From positions 8,680,001-8,744,000 of the forward strand of contig NZ_CP107853.1 in the NCBI RefSeq assembly GCF_036013525.1: a stretch of DNA of 64,000 nt, read 5' to 3'. Below are positions 7,009 to 16,626 of this stretch, one piece after another. This DNA comes from Nonomuraea sp. NBC_00507. Its GTDB lineage: Bacteria > Actinomycetota > Actinomycetes > Streptosporangiales > Streptosporangiaceae. The translations under genes were made by a program, and so were the position numbers. Under the pieces are notes generated by a model. The model was not told the DNA's origin and did not search any database. It was given only the letters and a program-made list of their open reading frames with translations. Position 1 is the first letter of the stretch; every line of letters begins with the position of its first letter.

Positions 7009-7487
7009 CCGACGAGGGGTTGGTGGCGGCCGAGCGGATCAGGGCGGACCATCCTGGGGTCGGGGTGCTCGTGTTGTCACAGTATGTCGAGCCGGGCTAC
7101 GCCCTGCGGTTGCTCGAAGAGCGCCCAGAACAGGTCGGCTACCTGCTGAAGGAGCGTGTGTTCGACCCGGTCATCCTGGTCGACGCGCTGCGCCGGCTGG
7201 CCGATGGCGAGACCGTGATCGACCCGACGATCGTGTCCCGGATCCTCGGCCGCCGCCGGGTCAAAGACCCGCTGGACGCCCTGACCGACCGCGAACGACA
7301 GGTGCTCGGCCTGGTGGCGGAGGGCATGTCGAACAAGGCCATCGCCGTCCGCCTGACCATCACGGACCGCACCGTCGAGGCCCACGTGGCCCAGGTGTTC
7401 GCCAAGTTCGGGCTGGCCGACGACCCGGCCTCGCACCGTCGCGTCCTCGCCGTCCTGGCCTTCCTCCGCTCAGCCGGCACCCGCTGA
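7009..7487 (+). pseudogene. N-terminally truncated NarL/FixJ response regulator
   Basis: The frame retains the second half of a receiver domain ([28 protein letters not shown]) and a complete LuxR-type HTH ([22 protein letters not shown], then the TVEAHV recognition helix). The first half with the acidic pocket and phospho-acceptor Asp is missing; homology starts at HTDEGL, where the intact relative at 7546-8190 has KDEGL. Only a TTG (7018-7020) is available as a start and there is no clear ribosome binding site. It is probably a deletion remnant, although a headless DNA-binding protein cannot be excluded. It converges on the intact regulator. Confidence 0.7.
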
Positions 7488-7545
7488 CCCACGGACGATT
7501 CGGACGCTCGCCCCCCGCCGAGACCTGCCTGGCATCCCTGCCGTC

Positions 7546-8190
7546 TCAACTGTCGAGGAAGCGCAGGATGGCGAGCACGCGGCGGCTGTAGCCGGGGTTG
7601 CGGGGCAGGTCGAGCTTGTCCATGATGGCGTTGACGTGCTTTTCGACCGTACTGAGCGAGACGTGCATACGCGCGGCGACGGCGGTGTTCGTCAGACCTT
7701 GGGCGAGGTGCCGCAGCACCTCGGCTTCGCGCGGGCTCAGCTTGCTCAGCGGGTCGGCGTGGGTGGTGCGGGCGAGGAGCTGGCGCACGACCTCGGGGTC
7801 GAACACGGTGCCGCCCGTACGCACCCGCTCCAGCGACTCCAGGAAATCGGCCACCTCCGAGACCCGGTCCTTGAGCAGGTAGCCGAGCCCTTCGGGGCGC
7901 CCGGCCAGCAGCCTGGCCGCGTAGTGCTGCTCGACGTACTGGGACAGGACGAGCACGCCGACCTCCGGCCGGCGATCGCGGATCTCCAACGCCGCTCGCA
8001 GGCCTTCGTCCTTGTGGGCGGGCGGCATACGCACGTCGATCACGGCCACGTCCGGGCGGTGGTGTTCGACTGCGTCGAGCAGCGCGGCTGCGTCCCCGAC
8101 GGCGGCGACGACCTCGTGGCCGGCGTCGTCGAGCAGCCGGGTCAGGCCCTCGCGCAGGAGCACGGAGTCGTCAGCCAGGATCACCCGCAC
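7546..8190 (-). CDS. NarL/FixJ-family response regulator
   Basis: A 214-residue two-domain regulator: receiver with acidic pocket (ADD near residue 7), phospho-acceptor D52 in VIDVRMPP and K near YLLKDRV, then a LuxR-type HTH at about 148-205 (LSPREAEVLRHLAQGL, STVEKHV). Its start overlaps the end of the upstream histidine kinase by 10 bp, so the two form a coupled two-component pair. An ABC exporter lies further upstream on the same strand with only a 9-bp gap before the kinase, so the system probably controls or responds to that transporter. This arrangement is typical for NarL-type systems sensing membrane-active compounds. Confidence 0.93.
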   Translation of the reverse strand: MRVILADDSVLLREGLTRLLDDAGHEVVAAVGDAAALLDAVEHHRPDVAVIDVRMPPAHKDEGLRAALEIRDRRPEVGVLVLSQYVEQHYAARLLAGRPEGLGYLLKDRVSEVADFLESLERVRTGGTVFDPEVVRQLLARTTHADPLSKLSPREAEVLRHLAQGLTNTAVAARMHVSLSTVEKHVNAIMDKLDLPRNPGYSRRVLAILRFLDS

Positions 8191-9338
8191 GGCACGGCCT
8201 TCGGCAGCGTGGCGACGATTTTGGTGGGGCCGCCGGGCGGGCTGTCCACGACGAACTCGCCGTCCAGCGCCAGCACCCGCCTGGCCAGCCCGGACAGCCC
8301 GCCGCCCGACGGCTCGGCGCCGCCCTTGCCGTCGTCCGAGATCGCCACCCGCACCGTCCGCTCGTCCTCGCTCAACACGACCAGGATGTCACGTGCTCCG
8401 GCGTGCTTGACCGCGTTCGTGATGGCCTCGCGGGCCACGAAGTAGACAGCGGTCTCGATCTCGGAGACCGGCCGCTCGGCCAGTCCGTCGTGCACGGTCA
8501 CCGGCACGATCGACCGCTCGGCCACGCCGGCGAGCGCCGCACGCAGTCCCAGCTCGTCGAGTGCGGTGGGGTAAATGCGCCAGGCCACGCTCCTCAGCTC
8601 GTCGAGGAGGTGGCGCGACTCGGCGTAGGCCTGGGCGACCAGCTCGCCGGTCGCGTCGTGGTCGCTGCTGTGCTGGGCGCGGCCGAGCAGCATGGCGAGG
8701 GCCACGCCGCGTTGCTGCACTCCGTCGTGCAGGTCGCGTTCGATTCTGCGGCGCTCGTCGTCCACGGCCTTGACGATGCCGGAGCGGGTCGCGGTCAGCT
8801 CGGCGATGCGTCTGCTCATCTGCTCGTGGCGGTCGGGGCCGAGGAAGCGGCCGGCCAGCCGCCGTTCGAGGGACCCGACGGCCAGGATCATGAGGGCGGT
8901 CAGGGCCAGCAGCGCCAGGCCGCTGGTCACCCCGAGCACGCCGCTGCTGGTGACCACTTTCACTCCCGGCAGGTTCACGGGCACCTGCTCGGACTCGCCC
9001 CAGGCCAGGTCCCACGACCCGCCGAGCAGGAGCAGACCGGTGAGGAACAGGGCGGAGGCGCAGACGTACCCGCCGAACACGCCCAGCGTGGCGCGGGCGG
9101 CGAGGAAACCGTAGCCGGCCTCCCCCGACGTCTCGTGGCCGAACCATCGGGCGAGCCTGGCACGTTCGACGGACACCAGCCTCGCCAGGCCCCGCGCGGC
9201 GGCGGGGCGGATCGCCGGCACCATCGACGCGGGCCACGCCACGCTCAGGAAGGCCAGCTCGACGACGCCCAGCGCCATCCCCAGGAACACGCCGACCAGC
9301 ACGCGGGCGACCCGCTGGCCGTGATCCGACGCTGCCAC
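8181..9338 (-). CDS. NarL-type sensor histidine kinase
   Basis: A GTG start gives 385 residues. Hydrophobic segments lie at about 12-36, 78-107 and 132-156, with a short outside loop of about 25 residues between the last two, implying sensing in or near the membrane. The dimerisation domain has H204 in ERDLHDGVQQR, the HisKA_3 signature, followed by an HATPase_c domain with an N box (AREAITNAVKHA) and a G-rich DDGKGG motif. It autophosphorylates and passes phosphate to the overlapping response regulator. It ends 10 bp inside that gene and starts 9 bp after the ABC permease stop. Confidence 0.93.
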   Translation of the reverse strand: MAASDHGQRVARVLVGVFLGMALGVVELAFLSVAWPASMVPAIRPAAARGLARLVSVERARLARWFGHETSGEAGYGFLAARATLGVFGGYVCASALFLTGLLLLGGSWDLAWGESEQVPVNLPGVKVVTSSGVLGVTSGLALLALTALMILAVGSLERRLAGRFLGPDRHEQMSRRIAELTATRSGIVKAVDDERRRIERDLHDGVQQRGVALAMLLGRAQHSSDHDATGELVAQAYAESRHLLDELRSVAWRIYPTALDELGLRAALAGVAERSIVPVTVHDGLAERPVSEIETAVYFVAREAITNAVKHAGARDILVVLSEDERTVRVAISDDGKGGAEPSGGGLSGLARRVLALDGEFVVDSPPGGPTKIVATLPKAVPCG

Positions 9339-9347
9339 GGCCCGAGT

Positions 9348-10139
9348 CTAGGCGTCGCGGCGGCGCAGCACCGCGTGGCCGATCGCCAGCGCGGCCGCCG
9401 TCCAGGCCAGCAGCCAGGCCAGTCCTTCGCCCGCCGAGTACGGGATCGGCCCGCCGGTCAGGTTGTCGGTGCTGCCCATGAACGCCAGCCCCGCGAACAG
9501 CGGCATACGCAGCGACGCCTCCAGCGCCGCCTGGCTCCCCGTCATGAGCAACAGCAGAGGCAGACCCATGAGCAGCATGAACACGACGGTCAGCGTGCCT
9601 GCCGCACTGCGCATGGCGGTGCCCACGCCCACGGTCATCACCGACAGCAGCGCGAAGAACCCGCCGACGGCGAGCAGGTCGGCCACGACCTCGCCGGCGG
9701 GCAGCACGACCAGCCCGCCGAACGCGTCGGCCGACAGCAGCAGGTAGACGGCCGCCGTCGCCACGGCACCCGACAACACGCCCGCCGCGGCCATCGCCGG
9801 CACCACCACCAGCGCCTTCGCCGCCAGCATCACACCGCGGACCGGGACGGCCTGCAGGGTGACACGGACGGCGCCGGAGGAGTACTCGGAGGTGATCGTC
9901 AGCATCGCCAGCGCCACGAGCGCGAACTGGGCGAACGAGGCCGCCGACACCACAGGCTCGCTCGCGACGACCGGCGTGGCCGCGCCCTCCCGCAGCAGCG
10001 CCTCCGTGGCCGTCGCGCCGCCCAGCGTCAGAGCGCTGAGCACCATGAGCACCGTCGCGGCGGCCAGGCACCACCACGTCGACCGCACGGACCACAACTT
10101 GCCCCATTCGGCGCCGATCGCCTGCCACAACGTGCTCAC
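9348..10139 (-). CDS. ABC-2 type permease subunit
   Basis: The GTG at 10137-10139 overlaps the stop of the ATPase gene (GTGA) and is preceded by GGAGGT. The 263-residue product has about six hydrophobic helices, including FAQFALVALAMLTI followed by the SSGAVRVTLQAVP motif typical of ABC-2 exporters, and a conserved end AIGHAVLRRRDA. It would form the membrane half of an exporter with the preceding ATPase. Position upstream of the two-component pair suggests the four genes form one operon for export or resistance. Confidence 0.88.
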   Translation of the reverse strand: MSTLWQAIGAEWGKLWSVRSTWWCLAAATVLMVLSALTLGGATATEALLREGAATPVVASEPVVSAASFAQFALVALAMLTITSEYSSGAVRVTLQAVPVRGVMLAAKALVVVPAMAAAGVLSGAVATAAVYLLLSADAFGGLVVLPAGEVVADLLAVGGFFALLSVMTVGVGTAMRSAAGTLTVVFMLLMGLPLLLLMTGSQAALEASLRMPLFAGLAFMGSTDNLTGGPIPYSAGEGLAWLLAWTAAALAIGHAVLRRRDA

Positions 10140-11050
10140 ACCTCCGCCTTTCCCGCGCCGTACTCGACGCTCTGCGCCGTCAGCTCCTGGTATGCCTGCT
10201 CGAGCGACGCCTCCCGGGTCCGCAGCTCGTGCAGCCTGATCCCCGCCTCGTGCGCCAGGTCGCCCACCCGCTCCATCGGCGCCCCTGTGGCGACCAGTTC
10301 GTTCTCCGCCTGGCGCGCCACCTCGACCCCCGCGGTGCGCAGTCGTGCGGCCAGTTCCCTGGCGTGCGGGGTACGGACGACCACGGCCGTCAGCGAGCTG
10401 CCCGCGATGACGTCCGCGAGCGGGGCGTCCATGAGGAGCCGCCCCTTCCCGATCACCACCAGGTGGTCGGCGGTCAGCTGCATCTCGCTCATGAGGTGGC
10501 TGGAGACGAACACCGTGCGGCCCTCCGCGGCCAGTGACCTCATGAGGCCGCGTACCCACCGCACCCCGTCGGGGTCGAGCCCGTTGACGGGCTCGTCGAA
10601 CATCAGCACCTCGGGGTCGCCCAGCAGCGCCGCCGCGATGCCGAGCCGCTGGCTCATGCCGAGCGACAACGTCCCGGCCCGTTTGCGCGCCGCACCGGCC
10701 ATCCCGACGGTCTCCAGCACCTGCGCGACGCGCCGCCGCGCAATGCCGTTGCTGCGCGCCAGCGCCGCCAGGTGCGCGTACCCGCTGCGGCCGGGGTGCA
10801 GCGCGCGTGCGTCGAGCAGCGCCCCCACGGTGCTCAGCGGGTTCCTGATCTTCCGGTACGGCCTGCCTCCGATGAGCGCCGTGCCTGAGGTGGGATGGTC
10901 GAGCCCGAGCACGAGCCGCATCGTCGTCGACTTGCCGGCTCCGTTCGGCCCCAGGAAGCCGGTCACCGTGCCGGGCTTCAATTCCAGCGACAGGTCGTCG
11001 ACGACGAGCCGGTCGCCGTAACGCTTGCTCAAACCCTTGAGACTGATCAC
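10136..11050 (-). CDS. ABC transporter ATP-binding protein (exporter type)
   Basis: From the GTG at 11048-11050 the 304-residue protein begins VISLKGLSKRYG. Walker A is GPNGAGKST (residues 34-42), the signature is the unusual LSLGMSQRL, Walker B is EVLMFDEPVNGLDPDG and the switch His is in SSHLM. A C-terminal extension of about 90 residues (TGVEVAR..LVATGAPMERV) is usual in daunorubicin-resistance-like exporter ATPases. An in-frame extension upstream has unlikely composition, so the GTG start is preferred. It is the first gene of the exporter/two-component run. Confidence 0.9.
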   Translation of the reverse strand: MISLKGLSKRYGDRLVVDDLSLELKPGTVTGFLGPNGAGKSTTMRLVLGLDHPTSGTALIGGRPYRKIRNPLSTVGALLDARALHPGRSGYAHLAALARSNGIARRRVAQVLETVGMAGAARKRAGTLSLGMSQRLGIAAALLGDPEVLMFDEPVNGLDPDGVRWVRGLMRSLAAEGRTVFVSSHLMSEMQLTADHLVVIGKGRLLMDAPLADVIAGSSLTAVVVRTPHARELAARLRTAGVEVARQAENELVATGAPMERVGDLAHEAGIRLHELRTREASLEQAYQELTAQSVEYGAGKAEV

Positions 11051-11518
11051 GCCGCCCCACGCTAGGCAGCGGCTGCCCGGATGACCATGGAGGCGGCCCG
11101 CCGAACTCGATGGCGGAAAACCGTAACGGCGGGGCCGGAGGCAAACGGGGACACCTCCGGGCCGGCTCGAGAAACGTATTCGGCGCCTGTGCGAGGACGC
11201 GGCCCACGGTCTGGCGCCGGCGCTGCGGGACATCGAATTCACGTGCAGAGAAGCTGGATCGCCTCCGAAATCTTCAGCAAACTCGATATCGAAATGCTCT
11301 GAAGATAATCGGAGAGCGCCCCTCTTAATCTCCCGAATCTCACTTCCGGATCGGCATTGAGCCAAGGCGCACGTGCAGACACTCCTCCGAGAGGATCGCT
11401 CACCGCATGCGGACGCTCTGGCTCAGGCGCTCACCGCCGCACGTCGAATTGCGGACTGAGAGGGCCTTGCTCGCCGCCAAGAAACCGATCTTCCTGGACG
11501 TGGTGGTCGCCTGACGGG
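11051..11518. other. Intergenic region, no supported gene
   Basis: About 470 bp between the ATPase start and the YbaB-like stop, carrying the ATPase promoter on the minus strand. A 27-codon plus-strand frame (QTLLREDRSPHADALAQAL) ends at 11458 and has protein-like composition but no ribosome binding site; it may be a gene fragment. Nothing else is convincing. Confidence 0.4.
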
Positions 11519-11827
11519 TCAGCGCTCGAAGAGCGTCCTGGCCACGTCGAAGGACTGGCCGGCCACGTCCTCCTCGGCCCGCCGGTACGCCTCGATCACG
11601 GCCTCGGCCAGCGCCTGCGACCCCAGCCGCAGAGCACGGGGATCGATGCGCAGCGCGGTCAGTGACCCGCTGGGCGACAGCTCGACCGCAACCTGGCCGC
11701 CGGCGCTCTCGCCCCGCCCTCTGGTCTCGGCCAGCAGGCGGGTCGCCTCCTCGAACCCGGCCGCGTGCGCCGCCAGCTCCGCGAGGGCGCGGTCGATCTC
11801 CGGATCGCCGGAACGGGGTGTCGTCAT
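11519..11827 (-). CDS. YbaB/EbfC-like protein of a WXG100-type cluster
   Basis: The 102-residue product has the YbaB/EbfC-like pattern: an N-terminal helix, then two strands GQVAVELSPSGSLTALRIDP, and a C-terminal amphipathic helix LAEAVIEAYRRAEEDV. Many actinomycete genomes place such proteins beside WXG100-like secretion substrates, where they may act as chaperone-like partners or nucleoid-associated proteins. It is the last of three minus-strand genes, 14 bp after the stop of the channel-like protein, so co-expression is likely. Confidence 0.75.
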   Translation of the reverse strand: MTTPRSGDPEIDRALAELAAHAAGFEEATRLLAETRGRGESAGGQVAVELSPSGSLTALRIDPRALRLGSQALAEAVIEAYRRAEEDVAGQSFDVARTLFER

Positions 11828-11841
11828 CGTGGTTCCTTACT

Positions 11842-12720
11842 TCACCGCTTGAAGATGAACGCCCTCGGCGCGTGCGCCAGGGCCGAGCGCAGCGCGCCCT
11901 CGTCCGACAAGCCGCCGCTGGCGACGAGCGGGTAGATGGTGGCGGCCGACAGCGTGCGGCGGAAGAACTTGCCCGCCGGGCCCGCGCCCAGCAGCGTCTC
12001 GGTGAGCTGCGTCTTCGGGATGAACTTGCGGACGTCGCTCAGGGCCTTGATGCCGCCGTTGTAGGCCATCTCGGCGGCGAAGTGCTTGCCCGCGTACGCC
12101 CAGAGGTTGCCCATCGGCTGGCCGGTCGCGGCCGAGCTGGCCGCGTGCACGCCGGTCTTGAGCACGGTCCACAGCACGGAGTCGGCCACCGCGTCCAGGC
12201 CCTCCCGCACCAGGTACTCGCCGACCTTACGCTTGCCGATCCGGTACTGGAGGATCCACTGGACGGTCTTCTGGAAGATCGTGCGCTCCAGCCTGGCCCT
12301 GGCCTGCAGGTACCGGAAGGCCCTCAGGGCGGCTTCCCGCGCCGCCGGGTAGACGAAGCCGAACATCATCGTGAACGCCATGGCGGCGAGCATGGTGCCG
12401 ATGATCCACAGCTGTTCCCGGTGCTCGTCCACGGCGTTGGCGTAGTCGTCGCAGCCGTCGGCCAGTTCGCGCAGCTCCTCCTGGAGCGCGGCGTAGCGGG
12501 GGGCGAGCTCGTACGGCCACACGTCCGCGAACCGGGACACGGCCTGGCTGTCGTTGGCCTTGCGTACTGCGGCGACGCCGGTCTCGGTCTGGCGGGCGAG
12601 CTCACCGATGGAGTCGGCGAACTCGCGCAGCTCCCGGGCGCGGGCCCGCAAATTGGACGAGTCGGCCTCAGGCACGTACACGCCGGCGAACCAGGCGAGG
12701 GCCTGGAAAGGGTCGAACAT
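11842..12720 (-). CDS. WXG100-like / CpnT N-terminal-like protein (292 aa)
   Basis: The ATG at 12718-12720 overlaps the upstream stop as ATGA. Residues 1-100 form an ESX-type helical hairpin region (LREFADSIGELARQTETGV, LAPRYAALQEELRELADG), resembling the N-terminal domains of CpnT/LXG-style secreted proteins. A hydrophobic hairpin at about 105-125 (IIGTMLAAMAFTMMFGFV) and a helical region with Ala/Gly stretches follow. There is no C-terminal toxin domain, which is unusual for a polymorphic toxin. The final 40 residues may be the place where toxin tails attach in relatives, but that is speculation. It is the middle gene of a coupled cluster. Confidence 0.65.
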   Translation of the reverse strand: MFDPFQALAWFAGVYVPEADSSNLRARARELREFADSIGELARQTETGVAAVRKANDSQAVSRFADVWPYELAPRYAALQEELRELADGCDDYANAVDEHREQLWIIGTMLAAMAFTMMFGFVYPAAREAALRAFRYLQARARLERTIFQKTVQWILQYRIGKRKVGEYLVREGLDAVADSVLWTVLKTGVHAASSAATGQPMGNLWAYAGKHFAAEMAYNGGIKALSDVRKFIPKTQLTETLLGAGPAGKFFRRTLSAATIYPLVASGGLSDEGALRSALAHAPRAFIFKR

Positions 12721-13499
12721 CAGGCACCCTCCTTGCGTGGCGGAGCCTGCGGGATCGGCGCGTCCGGGATGTCCGGGATCTTCGGGAGCGTGTTGATGAT
12801 CTGCTGCTCCAGGTAGTCCCACATCTTGTCGAAGTCACGCAGGTTGCCGGCCCACGTGAAGTTCTTGTCGGCGATGCGGCGCAGGGCGCCGGTGAGGGAG
12901 TCGTAGCCGTCGGCGTACCACTCGGCGAAGCGCCGGCCGTCGTCGTCGCCGCCGACCAGGCCGGAGGTGCCGGCCAGCGACGTGGAGGCGCGCTGCCGCG
13001 CCACCACGTCGTCGCCGGTCTTGTCGAACAGCCTGGCCAGCTCGCGTATCGACGTCCAGTCGATCAGCACCCCCTGCCCGGAGTTCGGCGCGGGGCCCGG
13101 CTCCCGGCTCCGGTCGTCGGGAACGTGCGGGACTTCCGCCGTGGGGAAAGGGGTGGGCGTCGGTGCCGGGGTGGTCGGGCTGGGCGCCGGCGTCTCCGAC
13201 GGGCTCGGACTTGGCGTGCCCGAAGGCGTCGGGCTCGGGGTGCCGGAGGGCGTCGGGCTCGGCGTCCCCGAAGGGGTCGGACTTGGGGTGCCGGAGGGCG
13301 TCGGATTCGGCGTGTCCGAGGGCGTCGGGCTCGGCGTCCCTGAAGGCGTCGGACTCGGGGTGCCGGTGGGCGTAGGCGTGGCCGAGGACGTCGGGGTGGC
13401 CGAGGACGTCGGGGTGGGCGTGGACGTGGGGCTGGCGGTCGTCGTCGCCGTGGGGCCTGGACCGGTCACGGGGCTCGGCCCATCGGACGAATCCGCCAT
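12720..13499 (-). CDS. WXG100-like protein with a Pro/Thr repeat N-terminus (259 aa)
   Basis: The start at 13497-13499 is supported by GGAG seven bases upstream; an in-frame ATG at 13514 is possible. Residues about 10-125 are almost only Pro, Thr, Ser and Gly in eight-residue repeats of the GTPSPTPS kind. The C-terminal 130 residues are a folded helical domain with [16 protein letters not shown] and a [23 protein letters not shown] segment, similar in style to WXG100/ESX substrates. There is no signal peptide. It overlaps the next gene by ATGA. A long flexible arm joined to an ESX-like domain suggests a surface or secreted role, inferred only. Confidence 0.65.
   Translation of the reverse strand: MADSSDGPSPVTGPGPTATTTASPTSTPTPTSSATPTSSATPTPTGTPSPTPSGTPSPTPSDTPNPTPSGTPSPTPSGTPSPTPSGTPSPTPSGTPSPSPSETPAPSPTTPAPTPTPFPTAEVPHVPDDRSREPGPAPNSGQGVLIDWTSIRELARLFDKTGDDVVARQRASTSLAGTSGLVGGDDDGRRFAEWYADGYDSLTGALRRIADKNFTWAGNLRDFDKMWDYLEQQIINTLPKIPDIPDAPIPQAPPRKEGA
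13197..13372. repeat. 24-bp tandem repeat coding for GTPSPTPS
   Basis: About seven imperfect copies of a 24-bp unit lie head to tail within the first gene of the WXG100-like cluster. Copies differ mainly by synonymous changes, so length in multiples of eight residues is kept in frame. Expansion and contraction by slippage or recombination are likely. Confidence 0.8.
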
Positions 13500-13590
13500 T
13501 AACACTCCATTCACTACAAAACCACCAGTAACAATGACATCAGCACGATAACACCAACAAATTTCCCCAGTGTTAACCGTGGCGTTTACA

Positions 13591-16458
13591 TCAAGGCTGG
13601 TGCGCGTTCATCCACTCAGGGGTCTCCCTGAGCAGCTCGTCCAGGTCCTCGAGGAGTTCTTCCTCGACGCGCCCCGCCCGCGCCAGCTCCTCCACCCGCT
13701 GGCACAACGCGGCCTCGCGCCCGGCCCCCACGGTCGCGCAGCTGCCCTTGAGCCGGTGCGCCAGCGCCGCCACCTCCGGCAGATCCCCGTCCCGCGCCGC
13801 CCGGAGCAGATCCTCGAAGGTCCGCCGCGCGGTCGCGAGGTACGCCTGCGCGACATCCGCCACCGCCTCCGCCGACAGGCCCGCCAGCTCGGGCGGAAGA
13901 CCGGCGTAGGAGGCCCACTCCGGAATCCTGGCGAGCACCCGCGGCCAGTCCACCGGCTTGGCCAGATGGTCGTCCATGCCGGCTTCGAGGCACCGGATCC
14001 GGTCGTCCGGCATGGCCGCCGCGGTCATCGCGATGATCGGGGTACGTGCCTCCTCGCGGCCCCTGATCTCCTCGGTCGCGGCCAGCCCGTCGAGCACGGG
14101 CAGCTGGCAGTCCATGAACACCAGGTCGTAGCCGCCGGCCAGCACGGCCCGCACCGCCTGCTCGCCGTCCTCGACGGTGTCCACCTCGTGCCCGGCCTGC
14201 CGCAGGACGAGCATGGCCACCTGACGGCTGACCTCGTCGTCCTCGGCCACCAGGATGCGCACGCCCTCAGCGGCGCCCGCCGCGACCGGCGTGCCCTCGC
14301 GCGGCTCCCCGGAGCACTCGGCGGTGCCCAGGGCGTTCTCCACGGCGGCGAGCAGGCGGCGCCGGCTGAGCGGCCGGGTGATCGACTGCACGGGCCGCTC
14401 CCCGGCGGACGGCCAGGCGAAACGGGCCCGGCCCGGCGTGACGACCACGACGACGCTGGTGGTCTGAAGCAGCGGGTCGCTGAGGATGGCGTGCGCGAGC
14501 GTCTCACCGTCCTGGGCCGCGCCGAGTTCTGCGGGGCCGAAATCTCCGGAGCCGAGGTCGAGCGCGACCACGGCCAGCTCGTACGGGCTGCCGCCGGCGG
14601 CCGCGTCGTGCAGGCAGGCCAGCGCGGACCGGGCGTCCCTGGTCTCCTTCACGGAGAGCCCCGCGTCGGAGAGGTAGCGCCCGGCCAGCGCCCGGTCCTC
14701 GGGGCGCGGGTCGGCGACCAGCGCGCGCCGCCCCTCCAGCGCCCCGGCCCCTGGTTCGGACCACGTCAGAACGTCCACCGGCAGCCGCACCCAGAACCGG
14801 CTGCCCACTCCCTCCACGCTGTCGAGGCCGATTTCCCCGCCCATGAGTTCGGTGAGCTGCCTGGAGATGGCCAGGCCGAGGCCGCTCCCGCCGGTCCGGC
14901 GCGTGATGGGCGAGTCGACCTGGCGGAAGACGCCGAAGACCCGCTCCCGGTCGTCGGGGCCGACGCCGATGCCGGTGTCGGAGACGGCGAACCCGAGCAC
15001 CACCCGCGAGCTGCCCGGCTCGCCCTCGTGCAGCGTGACGTGCAGGTCGACGCCGCCCTGGACGGTGAACTTCAGCGCGTTGCCGATCAGGTTCGTGAGG
15101 ATCTGCCGCAGCCGGGCCGGATCGCCCGCCACCTGCCGTGGAACGTGTTCGTCGAGCCTGAGCGTGAGCCAGAGGCCCTGCTCGTAGGCGAGCGGCGCGA
15201 GCGGCGCCACCACTTCGTCGCACAGCCGCGGCAGATCGAACGGCGCCGCGTCGACCTGCAGGTGGCCCGCCTCGATCCTGGACAGGTCGAGGAAGTCGTC
15301 GAGGAGGCGCAGCACGTTCTGGGCCGACTCCTGACCGGTGGTGGCGTAGTAGCGCTGCTCGTCGTCCAGCCGGGTGCCCATGAGCAGCGAGTTCATGCCG
15401 AGCACGCCGTTGATCGGGGTGCGGATCTCGTGGCTGATCTTGGCCAGGAACTCGGATTTGGCGCTGGAGGCCTGGACCGCCTCGTCCCTGGCGTCGGCGA
15501 GTTCGGCCGCGTACCTGGCCAGGGTCGCCTGCGCCCGGCGGCGGCCGCGCGTGGTGTGGATCTGGATGCCCAGGCCGATGAGGATGAGCAGGGCGAGCAG
15601 GGCCGCCACCGTCATCACGTTGCCGCGCAGCTTTTCTGCGGAGGCCAGCGCCTCGGATGCGGCGACCTCGGCGGTCACCGTCCAGCCGACGCCCGGGATG
15701 GGCTCGGAGGCCGACAACACGGTGCCGTCGATGCCGTGGAAGGGGCCGTTCCAGGTGCGGGCCATCAACGCCGCGTCCACCCGTGGGTCCTCGCGCAGGG
15801 AGGTGAGGGCGTACAGCTGCCTGCCGGGGTCGGCGACGAGCACGCCGGCCTGGTCCGTGATCAGCAGCCGGATGTCCTGGGCCTCGGCCGCGTCCTTGGC
15901 GAACCGCTGGATGGCGTCCAGGCTGTAGACCACGGTGAGAATGCCGATCATGCGCTTGCCGTCGGCGCTCGGGATGGGCACGGCCACGGCGACGGCTCTG
16001 GACAGGTCGCGCATCGTGGGCGTGTAGGCCTGCGAGACGTACGGCTGGCGCTGGTCGCGCACCGCGCGGTACCAGTCGGTGTTGCCGATGTCCTGGGGCA
16101 GGGCGCTCTGCGGCTCGGCGCCCAGCATGTCGCCTTCAGGGGAGATGAGGATCAGGCCGCTGACGCCGTCGCGCATCTGCTTCAGTTCGCCGAGGTAGCC
16201 CTGCAGGGTGGCGGCGGTGGCGTTCTCGACCGCCTGGCGCACCCGGGGCTGCTGGGCGAACGCGCTGACGAGCTGCTTGAGCGAGCCCATCTGCTGGTCC
16301 ACCACGACCCTGCTGACCGTCGCGGTGGTCTTGACCCGGTCGGTGACCTCGTCGCGTACCGCCTGCTCGGTCAGGGAGATGCTGGAGGCGGTCAGCAGCG
16401 CCAAGGGAAGCAGCCCGAGCAGCGTCCACAGGGCCGTCACCGCGAGCAGCCATCTCAC
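13591..16458 (-). CDS. Hybrid sensor histidine kinase with Cache-type sensor, two receivers and Hpt
   Basis: GTG start, 955 residues. An N-terminal membrane helix (about 4-28) and a second (about 280-300) enclose a periplasmic-type dCache sensor domain (about 30-275, with [16 protein letters not shown]). HisKA has H343 in KISHEIRTP; the HATPase_c N box is LIGNALKF with DTGIGVG. The first receiver is degenerate (VALDLG), the second intact (VAEDDEV, then D in [12 protein letters not shown]). A C-terminal Hpt carries [12 protein letters not shown] full phosphorelay is thus in one protein, passing phosphate to an external regulator. The divergent CitB-type response regulator 168 bp away is a candidate partner. 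Confidence 0.93.
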   Translation of the reverse strand: MRWLLAVTALWTLLGLLPLALLTASSISLTEQAVRDEVTDRVKTTATVSRVVVDQQMGSLKQLVSAFAQQPRVRQAVENATAATLQGYLGELKQMRDGVSGLILISPEGDMLGAEPQSALPQDIGNTDWYRAVRDQRQPYVSQAYTPTMRDLSRAVAVAVPIPSADGKRMIGILTVVYSLDAIQRFAKDAAEAQDIRLLITDQAGVLVADPGRQLYALTSLREDPRVDAALMARTWNGPFHGIDGTVLSASEPIPGVGWTVTAEVAASEALASAEKLRGNVMTVAALLALLILIGLGIQIHTTRGRRRAQATLARYAAELADARDEAVQASSAKSEFLAKISHEIRTPINGVLGMNSLLMGTRLDDEQRYYATTGQESAQNVLRLLDDFLDLSRIEAGHLQVDAAPFDLPRLCDEVVAPLAPLAYEQGLWLTLRLDEHVPRQVAGDPARLRQILTNLIGNALKFTVQGGVDLHVTLHEGEPGSSRVVLGFAVSDTGIGVGPDDRERVFGVFRQVDSPITRRTGGSGLGLAISRQLTELMGGEIGLDSVEGVGSRFWVRLPVDVLTWSEPGAGALEGRRALVADPRPEDRALAGRYLSDAGLSVKETRDARSALACLHDAAAGGSPYELAVVALDLGSGDFGPAELGAAQDGETLAHAILSDPLLQTTSVVVVVTPGRARFAWPSAGERPVQSITRPLSRRRLLAAVENALGTAECSGEPREGTPVAAGAAEGVRILVAEDDEVSRQVAMLVLRQAGHEVDTVEDGEQAVRAVLAGGYDLVFMDCQLPVLDGLAATEEIRGREEARTPIIAMTAAAMPDDRIRCLEAGMDDHLAKPVDWPRVLARIPEWASYAGLPPELAGLSAEAVADVAQAYLATARRTFEDLLRAARDGDLPEVAALAHRLKGSCATVGAGREAALCQRVEELARAGRVEEELLEDLDELLRETPEWMNAHQP

Positions 16459-16539
16459 CGGCGTCCGTCTCCCTGTCGCTCGAGCCTGTCACTCGGGTAC
16501 AGAGTAGGAGGGATCGGGCGCGCGTGGGAGGATCGCCGT

Positions 16540-16620
16540 GAGCAGAATGCGCTAAAGTCGATCTTATTTAACAAAAGCCTCCTAAGCTGCTCAGAACCGC
16601 TGTCAGTAGAAGCGAGGAGT
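16540..16620 (+). promoter_or_regulatory. Promoter region of the response regulator with a repeated motif
   Basis: GAGCAGAAT (16540-16548) and CAGAACCGCTG (16592-16602) lie upstream of the regulator, and CTGCTC (16587-16592) is an inverted copy of GAGCAG. The same two words recur upstream of the transporter ATPase gene at 18148-18173. A notably AT-rich run (CTTATTTAAC, about 16563-16572) may include the -10 region. The shared words are candidate binding sites for the response regulator. Confidence 0.35.
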
Positions 16621-16626
16621 GTGGCG

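Noticed and set aside
8389..10128. Long minus-strand open frame rich in Arg, Gly and Ala
   Set aside because: It lies across the histidine kinase and ABC permease genes in another frame, has extreme composition and no domain; it is a high-GC shadow.
13197..13372. CRISPR-like or regulatory repeat
   Set aside because: The 24-bp units are contiguous and code for a Pro/Thr-rich arm.
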